Below, in pieces: positions 1-7,426 of a stretch of DNA of 64,000 nucleotides. Source of the stretch: Oscillospiraceae bacterium (lineage in GTDB: Bacteria; Bacillota; Clostridia; Oscillospirales; Oscillospiraceae); contig CAKASQ030000006.1 in the NCBI GenBank assembly GCA_916988195.3, positions 1-64,000 of the forward strand, in the 5' to 3' direction. The stretch's first letter is position 1, and each line of letters starts with the position of its first letter. The translations under genes and the position numbers were made by a program. The notes beneath the pieces were generated by a model. It saw nothing but the letters and a program-made list of their open reading frames with translations. It did not search any database and had not been told where the DNA came from.

Positions 1-180
1 GTTCGCTCTTAGCTTTACTCAAGAATTTTCGTTGGCTATTCAAAGAATCTCATTTCGACATTCATTGAACAACTTATTTTTCGTTCCTTTCGGAACTAAA
101 TTGTCCAAGGTGTTTGTTCATGTTTCTCGTTGTTTAATTTACAAGGTGCACTCGCGTTTCCGCATCGCTCATAAAAGAGC
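1..180 (-). other. rRNA operon leader (pre-16S region)
   Basis: Read on the minus strand, this AT-rich stretch lies downstream of three tandem sigma-A promoters and has no reading frame with a ribosome binding site. It contains GCACCTTGTAAATTAAACAA, a phrase typical of the region just before 16S or between rRNA genes in Firmicutes. I infer that a 16S rRNA gene starts just left of position 1 and is transcribed leftward. The 16S itself is not in the window. Confidence 0.6.
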
Positions 181-186
181 TTATTT

Positions 187-215
187 ATTATATCACATTA
201 TCTCGAGTTTGTCAA
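187..215 (-). promoter_or_regulatory. rRNA promoter, proximal copy
   Basis: The minus strand has TTGACA (210-215), a 17 bp spacer and TATAAT (187-192), a perfect consensus sigma-A promoter. The sequence just upstream (211-236) is nearly identical to that upstream of the middle promoter, so the two look like a duplication. Confidence 0.85.
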
Positions 216-284
216 GAACTTTTTTCAAATTCTTTTTTGATTCGCTCGATTTTATTGTGATCGCTTCCCGAAGAAAGCTTATTG

Positions 285-313
285 ATTATATCATATCGTT
301 TTGAGCTTGTCAA
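285..313 (-). promoter_or_regulatory. rRNA promoter, middle copy
   Basis: The minus strand has TTGACA (308-313), a 17 bp spacer and TATAAT (285-290). It lies 98 bp upstream of the proximal promoter and shares its upstream flank. Confidence 0.85.
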
Positions 314-387
314 GAACTTTTTTCAAATTCTTTTGAACTTTCTCAGCCCGATCTTCAAAATCAAGCGTTCTCTCGAACGCAGGAATC

Positions 388-415
388 ATTATACCAGTTT
401 CTCGGCAAAAGTCAA
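388..415 (-). promoter_or_regulatory. rRNA promoter, distal copy
   Basis: The minus strand has TTGACT (410-415), a 16 bp spacer and TATAAT (388-393). It is the third of three promoters spaced about 100 bp apart in front of the rRNA leader. Confidence 0.7.
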
Positions 416-496
416 CACAAATTTCACCGTCTTTTTCCACAAATGCCGTCCCATTCCAATTGTCTGTTTTGACAGCTATCCACATCTTGTGTGTAC

Positions 497-526
497 AAAA
501 ACGAGGACGCCCTATCGGGCGCCCTC
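497..526 (-). terminator. Terminator downstream of hpf
   Basis: A GC-rich hairpin (503-526, one mismatch, 4-base loop) is followed on the minus strand by a T run at 497-502. It separates hpf from the rRNA promoters. Confidence 0.8.
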
Positions 527-542
527 AGGTTCTTTTATCGTA

Positions 543-1082
543 TTACTCCGCGTCTTCGATGAGGCCGTAGCCGCCATCCTTTCTCTTATAGACAACTGCG
601 AACGCTCCGTCGTTGTCTTCATCACGGAAGGCAAAGAACGTGTGTTCCAGCAGGTTCATCTGCAAGATGGCTTCTTCTCTCGTCATCGGCTTCATGTTGA
701 ATTCCTTCTTGCGCACAATCTCAAACGCGCCCTCCTCCGGCTCTTCGGGCGCGAACGAGGTAACGTCCGGCGTGCGGACGAAAGCGTCCTGCCGCAGACG
801 GCGGGCAAGTCTTGTCTTATTCTTGCGGATCTGCCGCTCCATCGTGGCGACCGCCGCGTCGATCGACGCAAACATATCCGACGTGCTCTCGCGTGCGCGG
901 AAGTACATATTCGACGCGTGTACAGTGATCTCTGCAATGTTCCAGTCCTTGTCTACGCTGAACGTAACCAGCGCTTCGGCGTCATCGCCAAAGAACCGCT
1001 CCAGCTTCATGACCTTCTTTTCGGCATACTTGTGAACGTTCTCCGGGAGGTTGACTTTCTTCTCGGTGTACTGAAATCTCAT
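543..1082 (-). CDS. hpf: Ribosome hibernation promoting factor, long form
   Basis: This 179-residue protein matches long-form HPF. The N-terminal ribosome-binding domain (residues 1 to about 100, starting MRFQYTEKKV) binds the 30S decoding region. The C-terminal domain (about 120-179, with AILQMNLLEHTFFAFRDED) dimerises two ribosomes into 100S particles in stationary phase. The ATG at 1082 is chosen because AAAGGAG lies about 8 bases upstream; an in-frame extension to 1178 has no conserved sequence. A promoter lies at 1160-1188 and a terminator follows, so the gene is monocistronic. The length is normal for the long form. Confidence 0.95.
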   Translation of the reverse strand: MRFQYTEKKVNLPENVHKYAEKKVMKLERFFGDDAEALVTFSVDKDWNIAEITVHASNMYFRARESTSDMFASIDAAVATMERQIRKNKTRLARRLRQDAFVRTPDVTSFAPEEPEEGAFEIVRKKEFNMKPMTREEAILQMNLLEHTFFAFRDEDNDGAFAVVYKRKDGGYGLIEDAE

Positions 1083-1159
1083 ATAAGCCGCTCCTTTCGT
1101 TTTTGCCTCTGCCAGAGGATCGGAGCTTGCGTTTGTCTCTCCTGCTCCTCTGTATCTAC

Positions 1160-1188
1160 AGGATATCACATTTTGCACAATTTTTCAA
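1160..1188 (-). promoter_or_regulatory. hpf promoter
   Basis: The minus strand has TTGAAA (1183-1188), a 17 bp spacer and TATCCT (1160-1165), about 75 bases upstream of the hpf start. Confidence 0.55.
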
Positions 1189-1231
1189 TCCCATATGTGC
1201 CCGTTTTAGTAAATATTCTGTAAACAGACTT

Positions 1232-1447
1232 TTACGAGAGTTTGTCCATCAGCTCCCGCAGCGAAACGCCGAAGAATCTGGCCAGCGCTACCATGTTTCT
1301 CGTGCTGATGGCGCGCTGCCGGCCGGACAGAATGTGCCGGATGGTCCCCGCATCAATGCCCGTCTGCCGGGAGAGCTGGCTAGACCCCACCGCGCGCTCG
1401 CGCATCCAGCAGCCAAGCTTCTCGGCCGCTTTCTCATACTGCCGCAC
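1232..1447 (-). CDS. Small XRE-family HTH regulator
   Basis: The 71-residue protein is essentially one Cro/C1-type helix-turn-helix (residues about 17-68). It shows the usual pattern: SSQLSRQTGIDAGTIRHILSG for helices 2-3, then the NMVALARFFGVSLRELM cap. It begins with GTG three bases after the stop of the DUF4364 gene, so the two are co-transcribed and probably translationally coupled. The target is unknown. A sensor or dimerisation domain is absent, as in many short phage-like or antitoxin-like XRE proteins, but there is no toxin partner beside it. Confidence 0.8.
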   Translation of the reverse strand: MRQYEKAAEKLGCWMRERAVGSSQLSRQTGIDAGTIRHILSGRQRAISTRNMVALARFFGVSLRELMDKLS

Positions 1448-1450
1448 CGC

Positions 1451-1981
1451 TTATTTCTCCTGCTGCAGAAGCTGCTTCATAACGCTGTTATAGATGATCT
1501 CCGCCTTCTGCTCAAACGCCCGCTGCAAAACCCTTCCCTGCGTCTTACTCGGCGCGGTCAGCTCCAGCTTCATAAGGCTCCCCACGTCGTCTCTTAAGTA
1601 CATCCGCACCGCGCAGCTCCCGTCCTCCTGCTCAACGACCTCGCTTTTCACGAACTCGCTGCGACGGGTCTTCGCGTTATATTGGTCCACGGCCGCTTTT
1701 GCCCGCTGCATCACGGGAAACGCGATCGAGTCGCGCGTCACTTCCTCCTGCTCGCGTCCCTTTTCGGTAATCACATACGTCTCGTCCGCCAGCTGCTCAA
1801 GATGTCCGCTCTCAACCATCTGCGGCACTGCAATACTCACATCAAAATAGCTCAGCCGATCGTCCTGATAGCACAGCTCATAGATCTTCTGCAGCGTCAG
1901 CGGATACTTCGCCGTCGCCGCCACAAACAGGATCAAAACCTTCACATCCAGCATGTCCCGGATGAATCCGCGTTCTTCCAT
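1451..1981 (-). CDS. DUF4364 family winged-helix protein
   Basis: The 176-residue protein resembles the DUF4364 family of Firmicutes. Residues about 5-80 look like a winged helix (LDVKVLILFVAATAKYPLTL and following), and a basic/acidic C-terminal half ends in a helix. The family is probably a transcriptional regulator, but no target is established. The ATG at 1981 is preceded by GAGGTGA at good spacing; the in-frame upstream extension is unsupported. An extended -10 (TGGTATACT) lies about 40 bases upstream. The gene heads a two-gene unit with the XRE protein. Confidence 0.8.
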   Translation of the reverse strand: MEERGFIRDMLDVKVLILFVAATAKYPLTLQKIYELCYQDDRLSYFDVSIAVPQMVESGHLEQLADETYVITEKGREQEEVTRDSIAFPVMQRAKAAVDQYNAKTRRSEFVKSEVVEQEDGSCAVRMYLRDDVGSLMKLELTAPSKTQGRVLQRAFEQKAEIIYNSVMKQLLQQEK

Positions 1982-2143
1982 TTCAGTCACCTCTTTGGCA
2001 AGGATTTCTAATATGCTTATAGTATACCATAAAAGCTGTTGAAAACACAAGGATTTTGACGAACGCGCAATTTTTCTTCCAACATTTACAGCTTGCCTTT
2101 TGCCACGCACTGGCGTAAAAAGAAAAGCAAGGAGGGAAACCCA

Positions 2144-2809
2144 ATGAAAAGAAAAATTTTCACATTCGTCTCAACCCTGGCGCTTTCTGCCGCGCTGATC
2201 ATCTCCGCGCAGGCAGCGTCCTCCACCTGCACCACGCGCAGCCGAACGTTCTGCTTTGGTCAAAGCGTCTGCATCCTCTGTCCGCCATCCGTCTGTCAGC
2301 CCAGCTCCTGCCCGTCTGCGCCGAATACCCCGACACTCCCGGACGAGCCCGAAACGCCGGACACACCGAGCACGCCGGATACCCCCGATACGCCGAGCAC
2401 GCCCGATGTTCCCGAAACACCGGACACCGGCAGCAGCGAAAGCTACGCCCAGCAGGTCCTGACCCTCGTCAACCGTGAGCGCGCAGCAAACGGCCTTTCG
2501 GCGCTCCGGCTTGACGACGCGCTCAGCCGCTATGCCGCCGTCAAATCCCAGGACATGCACGACAACGGCTACTTCAGCCACACCAGCCCCACCTATGGCT
2601 CGCCCTTTGACATGATGAAGTCCTTCGGCATCACCTACAATTACGCCGGAGAAAACATCGCCATGGGCTATTCGACCCCTGAAACTGTCGTGACCGCGTG
2701 GATGAACTCTGCCGGCCATCGCGCAAACATCCTCTCCGCGAACTTCACCACCATGGGCCTCGGCTACGTCGCAGATGGCGGATACTGGACGCAGTGGTTC
2801 ATTGGCTAA
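2144..2809 (+). CDS. Secreted CAP/SCP-domain protein (YkwD-like)
   Basis: The 221-residue protein has a signal peptide (residues 1-25, ending AQA), a short Cys-rich patch (about 29-55), a Pro-Thr-Asp linker of repeated TPDTPS/PETPD units (about 60-98) and a C-terminal CAP domain (about 102-221). The CAP domain shows QVLTLVNRERAANGLSALR, HTSPTY, GENIAMGY and GHRANILS with the family His and Glu residues. Bacterial CAP proteins such as YkwD are extracellular; some are linked to spores, but the function is mostly unknown. AGGAGGG precedes the ATG at 2144. A hairpin follows the stop directly. Confidence 0.9.
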   Translation: MKRKIFTFVSTLALSAALIISAQAASSTCTTRSRTFCFGQSVCILCPPSVCQPSSCPSAPNTPTLPDEPETPDTPSTPDTPDTPSTPDVPETPDTGSSESYAQQVLTLVNRERAANGLSALRLDDALSRYAAVKSQDMHDNGYFSHTSPTYGSPFDMMKSFGITYNYAGENIAMGYSTPETVVTAWMNSAGHRANILSANFTTMGLGYVADGGYWTQWFIG

Positions 2810-2814
2810 CGCCT

Positions 2815-2839
2815 GGCTAAAAAGCGGCGCTTTTTAGCC
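2815..2839 (+). terminator. Terminator-like hairpin after the CAP gene
   Basis: A perfect 11 bp inverted repeat (GGCTAAAAAGC/GCTTTTTAGCC) with a 3-base loop starts 5 bases after the CAP stop. The T run sits inside the stem, so termination efficiency is uncertain. It abuts repeat copy A. Confidence 0.6.
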
Positions 2840-2848
2840 AAAGGGGAC

Positions 2849-2995
2849 TGCACCTCGACTGCGCGCATAATTTTGCCCCTTTGGGGCAAAATTCTACACT
2901 TGCGAGGTGATAGGTATGTTTCCGGTCGGCGGAGCCGCCGGATAACATGGATTTCCAATTTCTTTCACGCCTGCGGGCATGAAACTCTGCGAGGC
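2849..2995 (-). repeat. Variable-hairpin repeat, copy A
   Basis: This 147 bp element is the minus-strand counterpart of copies at 27980-28124 and 59483-59632. On the minus strand it runs: GCCTCGCAGAG, hairpin 1 (TTTCATGCC/GGCGTGAAA), a conserved core with TTATCCGGCGGCT and GACCGGAAACATACC, CACCTCG, hairpin 2 (AATTTTGCCCC/GGGGCAAAATT), then TGCGCGCAGTCGAGGTGCA. The flanks are nearly constant between copies while both hairpin stems differ. No reading frame with a ribosome binding site is present. Its function is unknown. Confidence 0.85.
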
Positions 2996-3140
2996 TTTTT
3001 ATGCCTACATAGAAAGAGAAAAGCGCTTTCCCGACTTCCCCGCTATATGGCGGGGTCTTTTTTTGCCCTCTTTTGCCGAACGGGTCGCGTGAAAGGCTTC
3101 CGCTTCATATTCTATTGTAACGAATATCAGAAAAGAGGGG
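2996..3140. other. Intergenic region before dpaA
   Basis: It contains a CCCGC-TATATGG-CGGGG hairpin with a T run (about 3039-3063, terminator-like on the plus strand) and the dpaA leader. CATATTCTA near 3106 resembles a sporulation sigma-E/K -10 box, but I see no convincing -35. AGAGGGG precedes dpaA. Confidence 0.4.
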
Positions 3141-3989
3141 ATGCGTTTGCTTCACACCTTTGCCGTCCTCGGCGGAGACGCGCGCCAGCATTATCTCGCT
3201 GAGCTTCTGACCGCCTCCGGCTTCACGGTCCATACCTTTGCCGTCCCGGAGCTTCCGAACACTGCCGCTTCCTTGGAGGAATCCGTTTCGCAGGCCGACG
3301 CGGTCTGTCTGCCCACCCCCGCCGTCACCTCCGGCGCGATCACAGGTCTCTCATGCCTCACACCCGCGCACCTTTTAAGCCTCCTGCCGGAGCGCGCCGT
3401 CGTCTTTGGCGGCGGCCTCGGCGCCTTTAAAACGCTCCTGCAAAAGACGAACACACCCTATTATGATCTCCTGCAAAATTCCGCTCTCGCCATCGAAAAT
3501 GCCTCTCTCACCGCCGAAGGCGCGCTTCTTCTCGCCCTGCAAGCCATGCCCATCGCCATCCGGGATTCTGCCGTCCTTGTTACCGGCTTCGGCCGCATCG
3601 GAAAAAGTCTTTCCGCCAAGCTCCATTCCCTCGGCGCGCACGTCACAATCACGACGCGCGATCCGAAGAACTTCCCCGCCATCGAGCAGCTCTCCTGCAC
3701 CCCCGACGAAACCGGCCGCTACCACGAAGGCCTATCGCAATACGACGCCATCTTCAATGCCGTCCCCGCGCCCATCTTCTCAGTTGAGCAACTGAAAGCG
3801 CTCCGTCCAGACTGCTTCTACATCGAGCTTGCGTCCAGCCCCGGCGGCATTTCCCCCGACGCGCTAAAACCCGCCCATTACATCCCGGCCCCCGGCCTTC
3901 CCGGCAGAACCGCCCCGAAGACCGCCGCGCAGTTTATTTTCCGCGCCATGTGCGATTCCCCCTATCTATCCCAACCGGAGGTCTTATGA
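3141..3989 (+). CDS. dpaA: Dipicolinate synthase subunit A
   Basis: The 282-residue protein matches SpoVFA/DpaA. With DpaB it oxidises dihydrodipicolinate to dipicolinic acid in the mother cell; the product fills the spore core. An N-terminal domain (about 1-125, with VLGGDARQHYLAELL) precedes a Rossmann NAD(P)-binding domain (about 130-260) carrying VLVTGFGRIGKSLSAKL. The start has AGAGGGG a few bases upstream. The stop overlaps the dpaB start (ATGA), so the subunits are translationally coupled. It implies a spore-forming host. Expression should depend on late mother-cell sigma factor, by analogy to Bacillus. Confidence 0.93.
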   Translation: MRLLHTFAVLGGDARQHYLAELLTASGFTVHTFAVPELPNTAASLEESVSQADAVCLPTPAVTSGAITGLSCLTPAHLLSLLPERAVVFGGGLGAFKTLLQKTNTPYYDLLQNSALAIENASLTAEGALLLALQAMPIAIRDSAVLVTGFGRIGKSLSAKLHSLGAHVTITTRDPKNFPAIEQLSCTPDETGRYHEGLSQYDAIFNAVPAPIFSVEQLKALRPDCFYIELASSPGGISPDALKPAHYIPAPGLPGRTAPKTAAQFIFRAMCDSPYLSQPEVL

Positions 3990-4558
3990 AACATCCTGTC
4001 ATCGGCTTTGCCATGTGCGGCTCATTCTGCACCTTTGCTCCCGTTCTCGAAGCCCTCGAAGAGCTCCATACCGTCTTCCCCGATATTATCCCGATTATGT
4101 CAGACACAAGCTATGAAACCGATTCCCGCTTCGGGGATGCTTCCTCCTTCCGCGAACGGCTGGAGGCCATCTGCTCCCATGAAATCCTCCATACCATCCC
4201 GCAGGTCGAGCCCATCGGCCCGAAAGCCCTTTTAGACGCGCTCGTCATCGCTCCCTGCACGGGAAACACGATTGCGAAGCTCGCAAACGGCATCGCCGAC
4301 ACGCCCGTCACCCTCGCCGCCAAGGCGCATCTTCGAAACGAAGCTCCCATTGTGATTGCCGTCTCCACCAACGACGCGCTCGCCGGAAACGCCGCGAACA
4401 TCGGCGCGCTTCTGAACCGCAAGCACTATTATTTCGTCCCCTTCCGGCAGGACAGTCCCCAGAAAAAGCCGCGCTCCATGGTCGCCGACTTCTCCAAATT
4501 GACCGACACCGTCTGCCACGCCCTGCAAGGCGAGCAGCTTCAGCCGATTCTATTGTAA
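3986..4558 (+). CDS. dpaB: Dipicolinate synthase subunit B
   Basis: The 190-residue flavoprotein-fold protein matches SpoVFB/DpaB of the flavoprotein family. Family landmarks include FAMCGSFCTF near the N-terminus, PIMSDTS, the central LDALVIAPCTGNTIAKLANGI nucleotide-binding region and VIAVSTNDALAGNAANIG. It forms the dipicolinate synthase complex with DpaA. ATG 3986 overlaps the dpaA stop by four bases, with GGAGGTC upstream. Unlike Bacillus, where asd and dapG follow, the next gene here is convergent. The length is typical. Confidence 0.93.
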   Translation: MKHPVIGFAMCGSFCTFAPVLEALEELHTVFPDIIPIMSDTSYETDSRFGDASSFRERLEAICSHEILHTIPQVEPIGPKALLDALVIAPCTGNTIAKLANGIADTPVTLAAKAHLRNEAPIVIAVSTNDALAGNAANIGALLNRKHYYFVPFRQDSPQKKPRSMVADFSKLTDTVCHALQGEQLQPILL

Positions 4559-4566
4559 ACAGGCCG

Positions 4567-4605
4567 CAAAAACCCGCTGCAAGAGTCCTCCTCTTACAGC
4601 GGGTT
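4567..4605 (-). terminator. Terminator downstream of the WecC-like gene
   Basis: The inverted repeat AACCCGCTG...CAGCGGGTT is followed on the minus strand by TTTTTG. It lies between the convergent dpaB and dehydrogenase genes. Confidence 0.75.
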
Positions 4606-4617
4606 CAATTGATGTTC

Positions 4618-5820
4618 TTATTTGCGCATTAAACCGACGCAATCGTAATACGGCTTCGTCGCAATCAGCGCCTTGTTCTCCAAAAACGGCGTATGCATCA
4701 GCGTAATGACGGCGTAGTCGCATTCGGCCATCGCCTCTTCGAGCGTATGGTTCTGGAACCCGGCCACGTCACCCTTGATGAACGGCTCGCAGGCAAGAAC
4801 CTCATAGCCCTTACCTTTCAGGATGTTCGCAAACAGCACCGACGGACTCTCGCGCGTGTCGTCGATATTTGCCTTAAAGCTCATACCGAGCACCGCAATC
4901 TTCGCTCCAGGCTTCACGTCTCTGCCGATCCGCTCGGCCACCCATTCGGGCTTCCCGTCGTTGACCGTCCGCGCCTCGTAGATGAGCGGCGTAATGTCCT
5001 CGAACTTTTCATGGATGAACCACGGGTCGACCGCGATGCAGTGTCCGCCCACACCCACACCCGGGGTGTGCACGTTCACGCGCGGATGGCAGTTCGCGAG
5101 CTCGATGAGATTGAACACATCAATCCCCAGCCGGTCGCAGACCTTGCTGAGCTCATTTGCATAGGCGATGTTGATATCGCGGAACGTATTTTCCGTCAGC
5201 TTGCACATTTCCGCCGTCAAGTCGTCCGTCAGACGGATGGTGCCCTTCGTGACGACCTTCTCATAGATGGACTTGGCATACTCCGCCGCCTCCGGGCGAT
5301 TCGAGCCGATGATCCGGTCGTTCTCGCGCAGCTCAATGAGCATTCTCCCCGGGATAATACGCTCCGGGCAGTGTGCCGTCATAAACTGAGATTTATCCAT
5401 CCCGCTCACTTCGGCCACAATCGACTCCACCAGCCGCGTCGAATAAGGAGGCGAGGTCGACTCCAGCACGCAGAGGTCTCCCGGTTTTGCGACCGATCCC
5501 ACCTCGCGCGCCGCGGACTCCACAAAGCGCATGTCCGATACCCGCTTGTGGTCCTCCGTTTCCTTATACGGCGTCTGCACCGCAATGATAAACACGTCGG
5601 CAGGCTCCGGCTTCGTCACAAAATGCAGCCGCCCCGTCTCAAGCGCCTTTGTCAGCGCATCCTGAAGCCCGGGCTCTACAATATGGATCTTGCCGCCGTT
5701 CAGCTGGTCAACAACTTCCTGCTTCACATCGAAGCCGCAGACCTCGAACCCCGCCAGCGTAAAGGTAATGGCAGTCGGCAGACCAATGTAGCCGCAGCCC
5801 ATAATTTCAATTTTCTTCAT
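4618..5820 (-). CDS. UDP-N-acetyl-D-mannosamine dehydrogenase-like protein
   Basis: The 400-residue protein belongs to the UDP-sugar 6-dehydrogenase family and most resembles WecC, which oxidises UDP-ManNAc to UDP-ManNAcA. An N-terminal Rossmann domain shows MGCGYIGLPTA (residues 7-17), and LESTSPPYSTR lies in mid-protein. The catalytic Cys is Cys261 in GVGGHCIAVDPWF, the WecC-type variant, and the C-terminal UDP-binding domain includes FKANIDDTRESPS. It starts 52 bp after metK and may share its transcript. Polymers with ManNAcA often anchor SLH proteins, which are numerous here; that link is inference. UDP-glucose dehydrogenase is a less likely alternative. Confidence 0.85.
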   Translation of the reverse strand: MKKIEIMGCGYIGLPTAITFTLAGFEVCGFDVKQEVVDQLNGGKIHIVEPGLQDALTKALETGRLHFVTKPEPADVFIIAVQTPYKETEDHKRVSDMRFVESAAREVGSVAKPGDLCVLESTSPPYSTRLVESIVAEVSGMDKSQFMTAHCPERIIPGRMLIELRENDRIIGSNRPEAAEYAKSIYEKVVTKGTIRLTDDLTAEMCKLTENTFRDINIAYANELSKVCDRLGIDVFNLIELANCHPRVNVHTPGVGVGGHCIAVDPWFIHEKFEDITPLIYEARTVNDGKPEWVAERIGRDVKPGAKIAVLGMSFKANIDDTRESPSVLFANILKGKGYEVLACEPFIKGDVAGFQNHTLEEAMAECDYAVITLMHTPFLENKALIATKPYYDCVGLMRK

Positions 5821-5871
5821 TGGGAAGCTCCCTTTCTCATTGACTCACTCGGGAGTATCATACCCCATTTT

Positions 5872-7032
5872 TCACGCTTTTGCAAGCAGTTCCTGCACCC
5901 GGTCGACCTTCTCCCACGGAAGATCGAGCTCGGGTCTTCCAAAGTGGCCGTAGGCCGCGACCTGCTGATAGATCGGCCGGCGCAGATTGAGCGTCCTGAT
6001 AATCGCCGACGGACGAAGATCAAAGCACTCGCGCACGATCTCGCCGAGACGTTCATCGGGCACCTTGCCCGTGCCGTAGCTGTCAACGAGCACAGACACC
6101 GGCTGCGCCACACCGATGGCGTAGGCCAGCTCCAGCTGGCACTTGTCGGCAAGGCCTGCCGCAACCAGATTCTTCGCAATATACCGCGCCATGTAAGCTG
6201 CGCTCCTATCGACCTTCGTCGGGTCCTTGCCCGAGAACGCGCCGCCGCCGTGCGCCGCATAGCCGCCGTAGGTGTCGACGATGATCTTGCGCCCGGTAAG
6301 GCCGGAGTCGCCCACCGGTCCGCCGATAACGAATCTGCCGGTCGGGTTCACAAGGAACTTCGTGTTGCCGTCAAGCAGCTTCGAAGGAAGATTCGGCTTG
6401 ATGACCTCCTCCACGATCGCCTCGCGCAGATCGGAAATCGCGATATCCGCCGCGTGTTGTGTGGATACAACGACCGTGTCGATCCGCTCGACCTCACCGT
6501 GCTCACCGTACTGCACGGAAACCTGACTCTTGCCGTCCGGCCGGAGCCACGGAAGCCGTCCGTCCTTTCTCGCCTTCGTCAGGGCCTTCGTCAGATTGTG
6601 CGCGTAGGAGATCGGCGCCGGCATCAGTTCCTTGGTCTCGTTGCAGGCAAAACCGAACATCATGCCCTGATCGCCTGCCCCCTCCTGATTCGCATCGTCA
6701 TAGGACGCATCCACGCCCATCGCGATATCCTCCGACTGCTTGTCAATCGCCGTCAGAACCGCGCAGCTTCTTCCGTCGAAGCCGAACTCTGCATTATCGT
6801 AGCCGATTTTTGTGATCGTGTCTCTGGCGATATCCGCAATGTCCACATAGCAGTTCGTCGTGATCTCGCCCATCACCAGCACAAGGCCCGTCGTTGTCGC
6901 GCACTCGCACGCCACACGCGCCTGCGGGTCCTTGGCCAGAATCGCGTCCAGTACGCCGTCTGAAATCTGGTCGCAGATCTTATCGGGATGTCCCTCTGTG
7001 ACCGATTCGGATGTAAAAATTCTCTTGCTCAT
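5872..7032 (-). CDS. metK: S-adenosylmethionine synthetase
   Basis: The 386-residue protein makes SAM from methionine and ATP. Family motifs are present: [12 protein letters not shown] near residue 14, the P-loop-like [10 protein letters not shown] near 118, [20 protein letters not shown] and [20 protein letters not shown]. The ATG at 7032 has AAAGGAG 10 bases upstream. The leader carries a SAM-I riboswitch with its own terminator, so synthesis is shut off by SAM. A near-consensus promoter lies at 7242-7269. The length is normal. Confidence 0.97.
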   Translation of the reverse strand: MSKRIFTSESVTEGHPDKICDQISDGVLDAILAKDPQARVACECATTTGLVLVMGEITTNCYVDIADIARDTITKIGYDNAEFGFDGRSCAVLTAIDKQSEDIAMGVDASYDDANQEGAGDQGMMFGFACNETKELMPAPISYAHNLTKALTKARKDGRLPWLRPDGKSQVSVQYGEHGEVERIDTVVVSTQHAADIAISDLREAIVEEVIKPNLPSKLLDGNTKFLVNPTGRFVIGGPVGDSGLTGRKIIVDTYGGYAAHGGGAFSGKDPTKVDRSAAYMARYIAKNLVAAGLADKCQLELAYAIGVAQPVSVLVDSYGTGKVPDERLGEIVRECFDLRPSAIIRTLNLRRPIYQQVAAYGHFGRPELDLPWEKVDRVQELLAKA

Positions 7033-7060
7033 TTGATTCGTTCTCCTTTCGTCGTCTGGG

Positions 7061-7098
7061 AAAAAAAGAAATGCACTTTGCAAACCTGCAAAGCGCAC
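7061..7098 (-). terminator. SAM riboswitch terminator
   Basis: The minus strand forms GCGCTTTGCA-loop-TGCAAAGTGC followed by ATTTCTTTTTTT, directly after the aptamer and before the metK ribosome binding site. Confidence 0.85.
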
Positions 7099-7112
7099 GA
7101 AATCTAGCTTTC

Positions 7113-7222
7113 CCTCATCTTTCGATTGCTTCGCCGGAATTGGCACCTTGCAGGGGTGTATTCACCCTGAAAGCAGGTTGCCGGACTTCATCGGGCCGTT
7201 CCCTCCGTCACTCTTGATAAGG
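7113..7222 (-). promoter_or_regulatory. SAM-I (S-box) riboswitch
   Basis: The minus strand carries the S-box signature in order: CTTATCAAGAG, GACGGAGGGAACGGCCCGATG, CCGGCAACC, AGGTGCCAATTCC and GAAAGATGAG. Together with the terminator it makes a transcriptional OFF switch for metK when SAM binds. Confidence 0.95.
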
Positions 7223-7241
7223 CTATTTGGTTGTCAAGCTT

Positions 7242-7269
7242 ATTATATGCGTATTTTTCTAAATGTCAA
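7242..7269 (-). promoter_or_regulatory. metK promoter
   Basis: The minus strand has TTGACA (7264-7269), a 16 bp spacer and TATAAT (7242-7247), about 20 bases before the riboswitch. Confidence 0.8.
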
Positions 7270-7426
7270 CCGCAATGTGTCTGTTTTTCCGCATTTTTGT
7301 CCATACTCCGAAAAGTGAGACACTTCTTGTACATTGTTCATACTTTGTCTGTAGACTTCCGACTTCCTTTCGGGTAATATGAGGAGTACTGATGAAACTG
7401 CGTCACGCAAAAAGGTAGGTTGACAT

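Noticed and set aside
291-485. A 64-codon minus-strand frame in front of the rRNA leader
   Set aside because: It spans two rRNA promoters, has no ribosome binding site and no recognisable family.
3090-3120. Sporulation sigma-K promoter for dpaA
   Set aside because: A CATATTCTA box is present, but no AC element at proper spacing was found, so it is not listed as a promoter.
2873-3202. A 109-codon frame upstream of dpaA
   Set aside because: It lies mostly inside repeat copy A and overlaps dpaA in another frame, with no ribosome binding site.
4693-6963. A 756-codon plus-strand frame
   Set aside because: It lies antisense to the WecC-like gene and metK, has Arg/His/Leu-rich shadow composition and crosses two unrelated genes.
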